Source: Flagellimonas sp. HMM57 (lineage in GTDB: Bacteria; Bacteroidota; Bacteroidia; Flavobacteriales; Flavobacteriaceae). From it: a stretch of 64,000 nucleotides of DNA. Positions 9,566 through 18,863 of the stretch are shown here, in pieces. The notes beneath the pieces were generated by a model, which was given only the letters and a program-made list of their open reading frames with translations, did no database searches and was not told the origin of the DNA. The translations under genes and the position numbers were made by a program. The stretch spans positions 3,835,001-3,899,000 of the forward strand of contig NZ_CP090004.1 of assembly GCF_021390175.1 (NCBI RefSeq), given 5' to 3'. Each line of letters starts with the position of its first letter. The stretch's first letter is position 1.

Positions 9566-10729
9566 ATGAAAAAAACAATTTTCTTTATCGTTTGTGTTTT
9601 GATGCTTGCGCAAAACAATCAAGCGCAACAAACTTCTTCAACCTCGAAAAAGGGTTCAATTTCAATAAATGAAAATCATCCAAAAAGCCAAAAGGTTTCA
9701 AGAATACTTGAAGAACTTACTCAAAATGGATGCCCTGGTGCCAGTATTGCAATTTTAGATAACAATGGTTGGTGGCTCCACAGCGAAGGATTGGCAAGTT
9801 TGGAGAAAAACGAACCTATGACCAATGATCACCTTCACTACCTCCAAAGTGTTGCCAAAACCTATATGGCCGTAGCTGTTTTGAAGCTTTATGAAACGGG
9901 TAAACTTCAATTGGACCATCCCATCACACAATATTTGGATTCAAGGGTTTCCGAAATGATTCAGCGTGCAGATGAAATCACCGTTAGGATGCTTTTGAAC
10001 CATACTTCTGGAATTCCTGAATACAATTTTAATCCCAACTATACAGCCACGTTGTTACAACATCCGGAAACTGTTTTTAAAGGCGAGGACTACATTAATT
10101 ACATAAAGCGGAAACCTTTTGACTTTGAACCCGGAAGCCGGTATTCCTATAGAAATTCAAACTATGTATTGCTTTCAATGATTGTCGATAAAGTCACGGG
10201 AGATCATGGTGACTTCATACGAGAATATATTTTTAAACTCCTGAGTTTAAAAAACACCTACTATCAAATCTCACCGAGAAAACTAAAGAACGAAAAGCTT
10301 CCCAATAGTTATTGGGACCGCTATAGCAATGGGATTTTGGAAGATGTATCATTTGTGCAGCAGCAGAACGTAGCTTATATGGTAGGAGATGATGGCATTG
10401 TAACGACTACACAAGAGGCTATTCTGTTTTTGAAGGGTCTTTTGGAAGGAAAGCTACTGCAGGAAGCTACCCTAAAGGAAATGATGACTTGGGTTATGCG
10501 AGATGGAAAGCCGGTTTATGGATTAGGTTTAGGATCAAACGAAATTGCAGGTCAAAGGTTCTATGGCCATACTGGAGGAGGACTGGGAGCTGGCTGCGAG
10601 TTAAGATACTTCCCAGAGAAAAACTTATATATGTTTATAGCCATCAATATCGGTACTGTTACCGGTAGTCCCTTGCATGCAAAACTGGTTGAAGTAAGGG
10701 AAAGACTATACCAAACCCTATTGGAATAG
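9566..10729 (+). CDS. Serine hydrolase, class C beta-lactamase-like family
   Basis: A 387-residue exported protein with signal peptide (TIFFIVCVLMLAQNNQAQQ). The family catalytic pieces are visible: SVAK with Ser95/Lys98, the YRN motif (Tyr195, Asn197) in SYRNSNYVLLS, and the GHTGGGLGAG motif near residue 335. Supporting blocks are HTSGIPEYN and YGLGLG. Such proteins act as D-amino acid peptidases, esterases or lactamases in the periplasm; the substrate is not evident. The stop is one base from that of the convergent oxidoreductase gene. Confidence 0.9.
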   Translation: MKKTIFFIVCVLMLAQNNQAQQTSSTSKKGSISINENHPKSQKVSRILEELTQNGCPGASIAILDNNGWWLHSEGLASLEKNEPMTNDHLHYLQSVAKTYMAVAVLKLYETGKLQLDHPITQYLDSRVSEMIQRADEITVRMLLNHTSGIPEYNFNPNYTATLLQHPETVFKGEDYINYIKRKPFDFEPGSRYSYRNSNYVLLSMIVDKVTGDHGDFIREYIFKLLSLKNTYYQISPRKLKNEKLPNSYWDRYSNGILEDVSFVQQQNVAYMVGDDGIVTTTQEAILFLKGLLEGKLLQEATLKEMMTWVMRDGKPVYGLGLGSNEIAGQRFYGHTGGGLGAGCELRYFPEKNLYMFIAINIGTVTGSPLHAKLVEVRERLYQTLLE

Positions 10730-10730
10730 G

Positions 10731-11867
10731 TTATCCCCCAAATCCATAATCAGTTTCAAAATCCAACTTAATTTTTTCACCACCTTTGGCAATGGACTCA
10801 TAAACTGCTTCTACTATCATCATATCCCGCTTGCCCATTTCACCTGGTGCTAGATTAGGAGCATTTAATAAGATATGCTTTGCAAAATCGTCCATTTGTA
10901 TTTTTTGCTGGCTTTCTTGTGGAAAATCCAGTGTGCCGCTGGAAGTTCTACCAGCCAAAGGTATGTAAGTACTAGCTGGGTCTAGTTCAAACCATCCACG
11001 TTCGCATGAGGCAAAAAGTCGATTTGCACTAATGTTATGTGATGTCATTATGCTCCCGGTCGTACCACTTGAAAATTCGAACTGGGCAGTTATGGTCTCA
11101 TCTGTATCTTTAAAGTAATCTGGTCTTGTACTAAACTCCTGTGCAGAAACAGAAATTGGATTTTCCCCTGTACCATAAATAACACTTTGAATAGCATACA
11201 GTCCCATATTCATGAGTGCGCCACCTCCAGATAATTTTTTATTCAACCGCCACTGGTTGGGATTTGAGGTAGAACGATAAGCAGCATCCGCCGAAATATA
11301 ATTGACGGCTCCAAATGTTTTTTCCTTTACAAATCGTTTAATTTCCTGGGTATAGGGTTCCGAATGTAAGCGATATCCCATGCCGAGTTTCACTTCCGCT
11401 TTTTTGCATGCATTTATAATCGCATCACATTCTTCAACATTCATGGCCATAGGCTTTTCACAGATAACGTGCTTTCCTGCTTTTGCAGCGCGAATGCAAA
11501 AATCGGCATGCATGCTATTTGGTAAAACCACATACACGATATCAATAGCATCATTCTTTGCGATGTTATCAAAATTCTGATAGTTGTATATATTCTCTTT
11601 GGGAATTCCATATTTTTCCGCCCAAGCATTTTCCTTCTCTGGGGTGCCGGTGACAATACCCGCCAAATAACAATGTTTCGTGTCCGACAAGGCTGGGGCG
11701 AGTTGATATGTGCTGTAGCTACCTAGCCCTACTAAAGCCACTCCTAATTTCTTCTTGTTTTGTGCATTCCCCATAGCACATGCCAAAGGAGTAGTTGCCA
11801 ATAACGTAACACCTCCCACTCCTTTTGCCAGCGTAGCATTAAAGTCCCTTCTTGATAGTTTTTCCAT
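10731..11867 (-). CDS. Gfo/Idh/MocA family oxidoreductase with Tat signal
   Basis: A 378-residue NAD(P)-dependent sugar-type oxidoreductase. The N-terminus MEKLSRRDFNATLAKGVGG is a twin-arginine signal (SRRDF) with a hydrophobic stretch ending TPLACA, so it is folded with cofactor and exported. The Rossmann block GVALVGLGSYST and the family's HVICEKPMAMN motif with the catalytic Lys are clear, followed by the C-terminal beta-sheet domain (RLHSEPYTQEIKRFV, GGGALMNMGLYAIQSV). Exported members usually act on glycans, as in glycosidase-type reactions. It stands alone between a convergent and a divergent gene. Confidence 0.9.
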   Translation of the reverse strand: MEKLSRRDFNATLAKGVGGVTLLATTPLACAMGNAQNKKKLGVALVGLGSYSTYQLAPALSDTKHCYLAGIVTGTPEKENAWAEKYGIPKENIYNYQNFDNIAKNDAIDIVYVVLPNSMHADFCIRAAKAGKHVICEKPMAMNVEECDAIINACKKAEVKLGMGYRLHSEPYTQEIKRFVKEKTFGAVNYISADAAYRSTSNPNQWRLNKKLSGGGALMNMGLYAIQSVIYGTGENPISVSAQEFSTRPDYFKDTDETITAQFEFSSGTTGSIMTSHNISANRLFASCERGWFELDPASTYIPLAGRTSSGTLDFPQESQQKIQMDDFAKHILLNAPNLAPGEMGKRDMMIVEAVYESIAKGGEKIKLDFETDYGFGG

Positions 11868-12005
11868 ATGTCAAGTATTCGTAGTATCTAAAGTTAGAAA
11901 TAAATAACCCAATACGTATTGATCATTAGGTATTTGTGATTCTTTGGTAATAGAAAGATTGTCCTTTAAAATACTTATTTTTAAGTCCAGACTAATCCAA
12001 TACAA

Positions 12006-13493
12006 ATGAAAAAATTCAATCTTTCTTTTTGCATTTTATTTTGCAGTGCTCTCATTTTTGCCCAAAACAGGAAATTACCCATTGATACCACCATTACCAC
12101 ACAGCACAATGTAACTATCAACGGTACAAGTTTTGGCTATACGGCCACCACTGGGACCCAACCTGTATGGAACGAAATGGGAGAGCCAACAGCTTCCTTA
12201 CATTATACCTATTATACCAGGAACAATGTTAAGAATAGGGCCGAACGACCGTTATTGATTTCGTTTAACGGCGGACCAGGTTCGGGTTCTGTTTGGATGC
12301 ACCTTGCTTATACCGGACCACGCACCCTCAAAATTGATGATGAAGGTTATCCCATCCAACCCTATGGCGTAAAGGAAAATCCATTTTCGGTACTTGATGT
12401 TACTGATATCGTTTATGTGAATCCCGCAAATACGGGCTATTCACGAACCATACCCGAAAAAGGTGAAAAAGTAGATCGGGATAAATTTTTTGGAATAAAC
12501 GCGGATATCAAATATTTAGCGGAATGGTTGAATACATTCGTTACCAGAAACAACCGTTGGCGCTCCCCAAAATATATTATTGGAGAAAGCTATGGAGGAA
12601 CCCGTGTGATGGGACTTTCATTAGCTTTACAGAACCAACAGTGGATGTACCTTAATGGTGTAATCATGGTATCACCTGCAGATTATAAAGTTATACGTGT
12701 AGGCGGACCTGTTTCAAGCGCTTTGAACCTTCCATATTTTACAGCAGCGGCGTGGCATCATAAGGCACTCCCATCCGATTTACAAAGTAAAGATTTGTTG
12801 GAAGTTTTACCAGAAGCAGAAGAATATACCATAAATACACTGATTCCTGCAATTGCCAAAGGTGGTTTTATCTCTGATGCTGAACGTAACAGCGTTGCCA
12901 AAAAGATGGCACAATATTCTGGATTGAAAGAGAAAGACATCCTAGATCATAATTTGGATGTCCCTACCAGATTTTTCTGGAAAAACCTACTAAAAGATAA
13001 AGGGGGTTACACGGTCGGGCGACTGGACAGCCGATATTTAGGGATGGATAAACAGCTTTTTGGCAGTAGTCCCGATTACAACTCGGAGATTACTTCGTGG
13101 TTGCACAGTTTTACTCCAGCTATAAACTACTATTTACAGGAAGAGTTAAAATTCAAAACTGACATTAAGTATAACATGTTTGGGCCTGTGCATCCATGGA
13201 ACAATGAAGATGATGAAACCCGAGACAACCTTAGACAGGCAATGACACAAAATCCCTATTTAAATGTTTTGGTACAATCTGGTTATTATGATGGTGCCAC
13301 AACCTATTTCAATGCAAAATATACCATGTGGCAAGTGGATCCTAGTGGCCGTATGAAAGATAGGTTCGAATTTAAAGGGTATCGTTCTGGACATATGATG
13401 TATTTAAGACGTGAAGATTTGCAAAAAGCAAATGATGACATACGTTCCTTTATTCTAAGGACTACGACAAAAGGAAAAAGTGCAAAATATTAA
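12006..13493 (+). CDS. Secreted S10 serine carboxypeptidase
   Basis: A 495-residue exported peptidase with signal MKKFNLSFCILFCSALIFAQ. The oxyanion block NGGPGSGSVWMHL (~88-100), the nucleophile GESYGG with Ser195, an Asp block near SGYYDGATTYF and the catalytic-His block YRSGHMMYL are all present, as in S10 carboxypeptidases. It would trim C-terminal residues of peptides in the periplasm. It opens a run of four exported proteins on the same strand (to 15700) with gaps of 10 and 2 bases and then a 4-base overlap, so the run is an operon. Confidence 0.92.
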   Translation: MKKFNLSFCILFCSALIFAQNRKLPIDTTITTQHNVTINGTSFGYTATTGTQPVWNEMGEPTASLHYTYYTRNNVKNRAERPLLISFNGGPGSGSVWMHLAYTGPRTLKIDDEGYPIQPYGVKENPFSVLDVTDIVYVNPANTGYSRTIPEKGEKVDRDKFFGINADIKYLAEWLNTFVTRNNRWRSPKYIIGESYGGTRVMGLSLALQNQQWMYLNGVIMVSPADYKVIRVGGPVSSALNLPYFTAAAWHHKALPSDLQSKDLLEVLPEAEEYTINTLIPAIAKGGFISDAERNSVAKKMAQYSGLKEKDILDHNLDVPTRFFWKNLLKDKGGYTVGRLDSRYLGMDKQLFGSSPDYNSEITSWLHSFTPAINYYLQEELKFKTDIKYNMFGPVHPWNNEDDETRDNLRQAMTQNPYLNVLVQSGYYDGATTYFNAKYTMWQVDPSGRMKDRFEFKGYRSGHMMYLRREDLQKANDDIRSFILRTTTKGKSAKY

Positions 13494-13503
13494 ATAGTTT
13501 AAA

Positions 13504-14085
13504 ATGAATAAGCATATTTTTTTAGGTGCTGCTTTATTATTGGTCTTTCAAATTGGATTGTCACAAGAAATCCAGACTAAAGAATGGCAGATAAAAACAG
13601 CATTGATGGCTGTACCCACTGATTATAAAGAAGGTGCCAAAGTCTATGGATATGATGCTAATGGGAATTTTGTAACGCTAAGGGAAGGCACCAACGATTA
13701 CATTGCCTTGGCAAGCGATCCCAAAAAAGAAAAGTTCTCCACCGCTGCATACCACAAAGATTTAGAACCTTTTATGGCCAGAGGGCGAGAATTAAAAGCA
13801 GAGGGTAAAGAGTTTCAGGAAATCTTTGACATTCGTGAAAAGGAGGTAAAAGCCGGGAAGCTTAAAATGCCGGACAAATCAACTTTATGCGTATTCACAG
13901 GAATGGTAAATCCCGATTCAAAAGAAATTGAGAATCCTTATGTACGCTATGTTTTTTATATTCCTTTTGCTACAGGAGCATCAACAGGTTTGCCCACTAC
14001 GCCTACCCCTCCAGGACATGCTTGGCTAATGGATCCAGGTACACATAGGGCACACATCATGATTACGCCACCAAAAAATAAATAG
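13504..14085 (+). CDS. Secreted protein of unknown function
   Basis: A 193-residue protein with signal peptide IFLGAALLLVFQIGLSQE. The mature protein contains CVFTGMVNPDSKEIENPYVRYVFYIPFAT and a terminal GHAWLMDPGTHRAHIMITP block, which suggests a compact extracytoplasmic domain with conserved His residues. I do not recognise a characterised family. It sits ten bases after the S10 peptidase gene and two bases before the SGNH hydrolase gene, so it probably works with these secreted hydrolases. Confidence 0.75.
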   Translation: MNKHIFLGAALLLVFQIGLSQEIQTKEWQIKTALMAVPTDYKEGAKVYGYDANGNFVTLREGTNDYIALASDPKKEKFSTAAYHKDLEPFMARGRELKAEGKEFQEIFDIREKEVKAGKLKMPDKSTLCVFTGMVNPDSKEIENPYVRYVFYIPFATGASTGLPTTPTPPGHAWLMDPGTHRAHIMITPPKNK

Positions 14086-14087
14086 CA

Positions 14088-14765
14088 TTGAAGGCACTGG
14101 CAATTTTATTTTTTTTATCAATAACTACAATGATAGCCCAAGATTGGCCCAATTTAAATAAATATCGAAAAGCCAATCAAGCATTGAAAGCTGATTCTAT
14201 ACTTGAAAATAGCGTTGTTTTTATGGGCAATTCCATCACTGAAGGTTGGTCTGTTGCCCATCCTGATTTTTTTGATGGCAAACCCTATATAAACCGTGGT
14301 ATCAGTGGTCAAACAACACCACAAATGTTATTACGTTTTAGGCAAGATGTTATTGATTTACATCCAAAAATAGTGATCATCCTAGCAGGGACCAATGATA
14401 TAGCGGGCAATACCGGTCCTATAGGTTTAGAGCAAATTAGGGACAATATTCTCTCCATGGTAGAACTGGCCAAAGCAAACGGGATTTATCCTATTGTATG
14501 TTCGGTTCTCCCAGCTTTTGATTATGGATGGCGTCCAGGAAAGGAGCCCAACATTAAAATTCCTAAACTTAATTCATTATTGAAAAAAATGGCCCTTGCC
14601 CAAAATATTCATTACGTGGATTATTTTTCCGCTATGGCAGATGACCGCAATGGACTACCTAAAGATTTGGCTGAAGATGGTGTACATCCAACTAAAAAAG
14701 GATATTTAATTATGGCAGGACTAGTGGATGGAATACTCATTAAAACACTAAAAGATTTAAAATGA
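14088..14765 (+). CDS. SGNH/GDSL-type esterase
   Basis: A 225-residue exported esterase with a short signal peptide (LAILFFLSITTMIAQD). The SGNH blocks are clear: block I VVFMGNSITEGW (nucleophile Ser in GNSIT), block II Gly in RGISGQTT, block III AGTNDIAGN and block V DGVHPTKKGY with the Asp-x-x-His pair. The pattern resembles the PAF-acetylhydrolase/carbohydrate esterase type. The start is TTG at 14088, two bases after the previous stop. The stop overlaps the next start by 4 bases (ATGA), indicating translational coupling. Confidence 0.92.
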   Translation: MKALAILFFLSITTMIAQDWPNLNKYRKANQALKADSILENSVVFMGNSITEGWSVAHPDFFDGKPYINRGISGQTTPQMLLRFRQDVIDLHPKIVIILAGTNDIAGNTGPIGLEQIRDNILSMVELAKANGIYPIVCSVLPAFDYGWRPGKEPNIKIPKLNSLLKKMALAQNIHYVDYFSAMADDRNGLPKDLAEDGVHPTKKGYLIMAGLVDGILIKTLKDLK

Positions 14766-15700
14766 ACCAAAAATGTTTCATTCTGGTTTTACTCTTCATT
14801 TCCTTTCTTAATGCTGATGCACAGGAAATCGTAAAAGTGAAACCTGCATTTGAAATTTTAAGGGAATTTGATAAAATAAGGGATTTTACCATGGATGCTT
14901 CCGGTTCCGAAGCTTATTTTACCATTCAATCCCAAACCGAGGAAAAGTCCGTAATCTCAAAGATGGTCAAAGTCAATGATGAATGGAAAACGCTAAGTGT
15001 TGCGAGTTTTTCTGGCGCGTATAAAGATTTAGAACCTTTTCTTTCTCCTGATGGCCTTCGTCTCTATTTTGTATCCAATCGACCTCTTCACGATTCCATT
15101 ACTTCTACAAAAGACTTTGATATTTGGTTTGTAGAAAGGTCCGCGCCCAATAATACCTGGTCCAAACCCAAAAATCTAGGTGCGCCCGTAAACTCTGAAA
15201 ACAATGAATTTTATCCTACCGTATCAAAAAACGGGAATCTGTACTTTACCTGTGACTGTCCGGGAGCTCTGGGAAGAGATGATATTTTTTTCAGTGAATG
15301 GAAAAATAATGCTTACAGTACCCCTATCGCTTTGGATGAAAATATCAACTCAAAAGGATTTGAATACAATGCCTATATTTCAAAAGATGATACCTTTATG
15401 ATTTTTGGTGGATATAATCGCGAGGATGGACTGGGAAGCGGTGATTTATATATCAGTACCAAGAACAGTTCTGGCCAATGGTCCAAAGCTAAACCACTAC
15501 CATCGAACATAAATTCAAAATATATGGATTATTGTCCGTTCGTAGATGAAAAACAAAATATGCTCTATTTTACCAGTAGGAGAAGTGCATCTTCAAATAT
15601 GAAAATCAATACGATTTCTGAGTTGAAAGAAATGCTCGAAGCTTATGAAAATGGGAATAGTAGACTTTATAAGGCCCGGTTTAGTCTTTTGGAAAAGTAA
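14762..15700 (+). CDS. Secreted PD40/TolB-like beta-propeller protein
   Basis: A 312-residue protein with signal peptide CFILVLLFISFLNADAQE. It contains repeated PD40-type blades: DLEPFLSPDGLRLYFVSNRPL, WSKPKNLGAPVNSENNEFYPTVS.NGNLYF, DDIFFSEWKNNAYSTPIAL and YCPFVDEKQNMLYFTSRR. The propeller probably recognises peptide or glycan ligands. It is the last gene of the S10 peptidase operon and overlaps the SGNH gene by 4 bases. The substrate is unknown. Confidence 0.85.
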   Translation: MNQKCFILVLLFISFLNADAQEIVKVKPAFEILREFDKIRDFTMDASGSEAYFTIQSQTEEKSVISKMVKVNDEWKTLSVASFSGAYKDLEPFLSPDGLRLYFVSNRPLHDSITSTKDFDIWFVERSAPNNTWSKPKNLGAPVNSENNEFYPTVSKNGNLYFTCDCPGALGRDDIFFSEWKNNAYSTPIALDENINSKGFEYNAYISKDDTFMIFGGYNREDGLGSGDLYISTKNSSGQWSKAKPLPSNINSKYMDYCPFVDEKQNMLYFTSRRSASSNMKINTISELKEMLEAYENGNSRLYKARFSLLEK

Positions 15701-15731
15701 ACTCCCCTAACATATAAGTTAAGTCCACCAA

Positions 15732-16739
15732 ATGCAGAGTACATTGGTCAGTATCCTAATTCCATTTAAAAACACCGCTCATTTTTTAACCGAGTGCTTG
15801 GATTCTATCATAAATCAGTCATACCAGAACTGGGAAGTACTTGCAATTGATGACCATTCTGAGGATACCAGTATGAATTTGGTCACTTCCTACACTGAAC
15901 ATGATGAACGGATAAAAGTTTTCAAGAATACAAGAAAAGGAATTATACCCGCCTTACAAACTGCATACTCCAAAAGTTCAGGAACTTTTATTACCCGAAT
16001 GGATTCAGATGATATCATGAAACCCAATCGGATTAAAACCATGGTCAATTCCTTGATAGAAACAGGTGAAGGACATATCGCCGTTGGGCAGGTTAACTAT
16101 TTTTCAGAGAGGGGCATCAGCAACGGTTATGAGCGTTACGAAATATGGTTGAACCAGTTGACTGCAAAAGGAACCAATTATACGGAAATCTATAAAGAAT
16201 GTGTTATCCCCTCCCCTTGTTGGATGGCTTTTAGAAACGATTTAGATTCATGCGGTGCATTTGAGCCTGACCGGTACCCCGAAGATTATGACCTAACGTT
16301 TCGGTTTTATGAGAACGATTTGAAAATTATTCCATGTAATGAAGTTTTACATCTATGGAGAGATTATGACTGCAGAACCTCCAGAACCAGTGAACATTAT
16401 GCACAAAACTATTTCTTGGACATTAAGCTACATTACTTTCTAAAACTGGATTACGATTCTAAGCGCCCATTGGTGATATGGGGTGCAGGATTTAAAGGAA
16501 AAAACATTGCTAAAAAGCTTCTGGAACAAGGCATTGAATTTGTTTGGCTATGTGATAATCCAAAGAAAATCAATAAAAAAATCTATGACCAAGAATTATC
16601 ACACTTTTCAATCCTGGAAAGATTATCCAAACCCCAAAGTATTATCACCGTTGCCAATGAAGAAGCACAAAAGGAGATCAAGAGGTATTTAAATGGGTTG
16701 AACCAAACCCCCATGGAGGATTATTTTTTCTTCTGTTGA
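15732..16739 (+). CDS. Family 2 glycosyltransferase with C-terminal Rossmann-like domain
   Basis: A 335-residue cytosolic protein. Residues 1-210 are a GT-A domain of family 2: SILIPFKNTAHFLTECLDSIINQSYQNWE, AIDDHSEDTS and the metal-binding TRMDSDD. Residues ~240-335 form a small nucleotide-binding-like domain starting LVIWGAGFKGKNIAKKLLEQG, a fusion known in several bacterial glycosyltransferases. It would add a sugar to a surface or exported glycan. It lies 31 bases after the propeller gene but differs in compartment, so a functional link is uncertain. Confidence 0.88.
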   Translation: MQSTLVSILIPFKNTAHFLTECLDSIINQSYQNWEVLAIDDHSEDTSMNLVTSYTEHDERIKVFKNTRKGIIPALQTAYSKSSGTFITRMDSDDIMKPNRIKTMVNSLIETGEGHIAVGQVNYFSERGISNGYERYEIWLNQLTAKGTNYTEIYKECVIPSPCWMAFRNDLDSCGAFEPDRYPEDYDLTFRFYENDLKIIPCNEVLHLWRDYDCRTSRTSEHYAQNYFLDIKLHYFLKLDYDSKRPLVIWGAGFKGKNIAKKLLEQGIEFVWLCDNPKKINKKIYDQELSHFSILERLSKPQSIITVANEEAQKEIKRYLNGLNQTPMEDYFFFC

Positions 16740-16753
16740 AATGGTTAATAGTT

Positions 16754-16896
16754 GACAGATGTCTGATGACGGATGTCAGAAGTCAGAGGTCTGATATCTG
16801 ATTTTAGTTATTAGTGGTTCGTGTTAGAATGAAATGAATTCTGATATCTGATGTCCGATTCAGCCCGTTCAAAACTCTGAAACTCTGAAACTTTGA
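16754..16896. repeat. TCTGATATC-type intergenic repeats and 8-base tandem repeat
   Basis: Two copies of short sequence built from CTGATATCTGATGTC-like words occur at about 16754-16805 and 16838-16862. They are followed by three tandem copies of an 8-base unit (AACTCTGA, AACTCTGA, AACTTTGA) at 16873-16896. Related words make the long palindrome at 18773-18825, so the BspA-like gene is bracketed by the same repeat family. Confidence 0.6.
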
Positions 16897-16910
16897 AACC
16901 CAATACCCCC

Positions 16911-16941
16911 CATCCGTCAACCCAAACCCTGCATCCGTCAA
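16911..16941 (+). promoter_or_regulatory. Paired CATCCGTCAA direct repeat, candidate LytTR site
   Basis: Two identical 10-base words (16911-16920 and 16932-16941) lie exactly 21 bases apart, 66 bases before the BspA-like gene. The same pair with the same period occurs at 31098-31128. Direct repeats with a two-turn period are the known binding geometry of LytTR regulators. Confidence 0.5.
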
Positions 16942-17006
16942 TTGACATGGGCGACCTATTCATATTACACTTTTCTTGCATGCTGTAATATTAAAATATT
17001 CAACTC

Positions 17007-18566
17007 ATGAAAAAAATACATTTTTTAGTCCTGATGATGTTATCCGTTGGGATGTTCATCATCTCCTGTTCCAGTGATGATAATGGAACAACATCGCCAA
17101 CGACCGTAGAGAAACCTACCATAAGCGGTTTTACGCCCAGTTCCGGGCCTGTTGGCACACAGGTGACCATTAACGGGACCAACTTTAGTACAACACCGGC
17201 ATCCAATACCGTGAAAATTGGGAACACTACAGCTACGGTTAGTGTCGCCACTACCACTAAGCTTACCATTTCCGTTTCCCAGGGTGCGACAACAGGAGCA
17301 GTAAGTGTTGGCGTAGGTGGTGAGACCGTGACCGGGAGCACCTTTACCGTGACCGAAACCGAAGCGCAGAACACCGCCCCGGTGATCACCAACCAGACCA
17401 CAACAACAGAAGTGGACGAGGATGCAAACAATGAATCCACCATCTTTACCGTGACGGCCACCGATGCAGATGCGGACGATACGCTCACCTTTGAGATAAC
17501 GGACGGAAACGATGAAGGACTGTTCAGCATAGATGAAAACGGCCTGATCACCTTGGCGGAGGGCAAAACCCTTGACTACGAGACCGCCACCGAGCACAGC
17601 ATCACCGTGACCGTCTCCGATGGCAACGGGGGCACGGCCGAAATTACCGTACACATAGCCGTACAGAACGTTATCGGGGACCTGTTAAATGACCCAGCCT
17701 CCTTTATCTTTACCTTGGAGACCGTTGGCGCCAACGAGGAATTTTTCATAAAAGTTTATGGGGAAGTCGGAGATGTGGATTTTCATATTGATTGGGGCGA
17801 TGGACAGGCAGAGGAACATATGACCGTCCAAGGAGACTTGGGCCACCAATATGAAACTCCGGGCACCTATCCCGTGGCCCTAAAGGGACAAATGGACCGA
17901 TTGACCTTTGATGAACAGATCGCTTTGCGAACCGTGGAGCAATGGGGCACCACAGCATGGAAGAGCATGGAGGAGATGCTTTATCTAAACTTACTGGATG
18001 ATTTTGTAGCTATAAATGCAAAGGACAACCCCAACCTTGACCAATGTACATCTCTCGAAAATGCTTTTATCAATGCGGATTTCAAACAGGACATTAACGG
18101 TTGGGACGTAGACCAGGTAACCAATATGACAGGTACTTTTTCTTACAATCATAAATTCAATCAGGATATCAGCAGTTGGGATGTAAGCCAGGTCACCAAT
18201 ATGGATTTTATGTTTTTCGTTGCTGACAGTTTCAATCAGCCCATTGGCGCTAACTGGGATGTTGGCAATGTTCAAAGTATGTATGAAATGTTCTTTGGTA
18301 CCACGGCATTCGACCAAGATCTGGGGGCATGGAACATAGTCAACGTTACAGATATGACGGGAATGCTCGATGATTCCGGGATGTCCGCCGTTAACTTTTC
18401 AAACACGATTTTAGGGTGGGAAGATCAAGAGGTACAGTCCGGTGTAAAACTGGGCGCAGAGGGCGTGCAATATTGTAATTATTTTGATGTAGCTTTTGCT
18501 CTTGGTTTTCTGAATGTCGATCATCAATGGGAAATTACTGGCCATACCCCTACCGATTGTGATTAA
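17007..18566 (+). CDS. BspA-like (DUF285) surface lipoprotein with IPT and cadherin domains
   Basis: A 519-residue protein. The signal is lipoprotein type (SVGMFIISC, then SSDDNG). Residues ~35-110 form an IPT/TIG domain (PTISGFTPSSGPVGTQVTINGTNF). Residues ~125-225 form a cadherin-like domain with Ca-binding DADADDTL and EGKTLDYET. Residues ~340-480 hold about four BspA/DUF285 repeats of the form W-D/N-V-x2-V-T/Q-x-M-x2-M/T-F. Such proteins bind host or matrix ligands at the cell surface. The first half is noticeably richer in GC than neighbouring genes, suggesting separate ancestry. Direct repeats upstream and a palindrome downstream frame it. Confidence 0.88.
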   Translation: MKKIHFLVLMMLSVGMFIISCSSDDNGTTSPTTVEKPTISGFTPSSGPVGTQVTINGTNFSTTPASNTVKIGNTTATVSVATTTKLTISVSQGATTGAVSVGVGGETVTGSTFTVTETEAQNTAPVITNQTTTTEVDEDANNESTIFTVTATDADADDTLTFEITDGNDEGLFSIDENGLITLAEGKTLDYETATEHSITVTVSDGNGGTAEITVHIAVQNVIGDLLNDPASFIFTLETVGANEEFFIKVYGEVGDVDFHIDWGDGQAEEHMTVQGDLGHQYETPGTYPVALKGQMDRLTFDEQIALRTVEQWGTTAWKSMEEMLYLNLLDDFVAINAKDNPNLDQCTSLENAFINADFKQDINGWDVDQVTNMTGTFSYNHKFNQDISSWDVSQVTNMDFMFFVADSFNQPIGANWDVGNVQSMYEMFFGTTAFDQDLGAWNIVNVTDMTGMLDDSGMSAVNFSNTILGWEDQEVQSGVKLGAEGVQYCNYFDVAFALGFLNVDHQWEITGHTPTDCD

Positions 18567-18613
18567 AATAGTTTGTTGAACACTGGGCAGTGCCCGAAAA
18601 ACTCTGGAAAAAA

Positions 18614-18645
18614 CCACTGGAAAGCAACTTTGTACTTTCCGGTGG
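18614..18645 (+). terminator. Hairpin terminator after the BspA-like gene
   Basis: Eleven-base arms (18614-18624, 18635-18645) with a single G-T position enclose a 10-base loop and are followed by a short T-rich stretch, 48 bases after the stop codon. Confidence 0.55.
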
Positions 18646-18772
18646 TTTGTTGATTTAAGTAGAATGAACTACGCTTATAACTTGCCTGTATGTGAAGTCT
18701 GACCTCTAAAAAATCAACCCTTTGGGCTTTGAGCTCATAACTTATCCTTTGAAGACCGATGTCCAAATTCTG

Positions 18773-18825
18773 AGTTCTGATGTCGGATATCTGATATCAG
18801 ATATCAGATATCCGACATCAGAACT
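18773..18825. repeat. 53-base perfect palindrome (26-base arms)
   Basis: Arms 18773-18798 and 18800-18825 are perfect reverse complements around a single central base. The core is built from GATATC and CTGATATCAG words that are shared with the repeats at 16754-16862. It lies 39 bases before the BatA-like gene start. Confidence 0.8.
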
Positions 18826-18863
18826 TAATGTAAATTCCTATATTTGTTCAATCAAAATTGGGA

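Noticed and set aside
17000..17654. Long antisense frames opposite the BspA-like gene
   Set aside because: They mirror Thr/Val-rich sense codons; the sense strand has recognisable IPT and cadherin domains.
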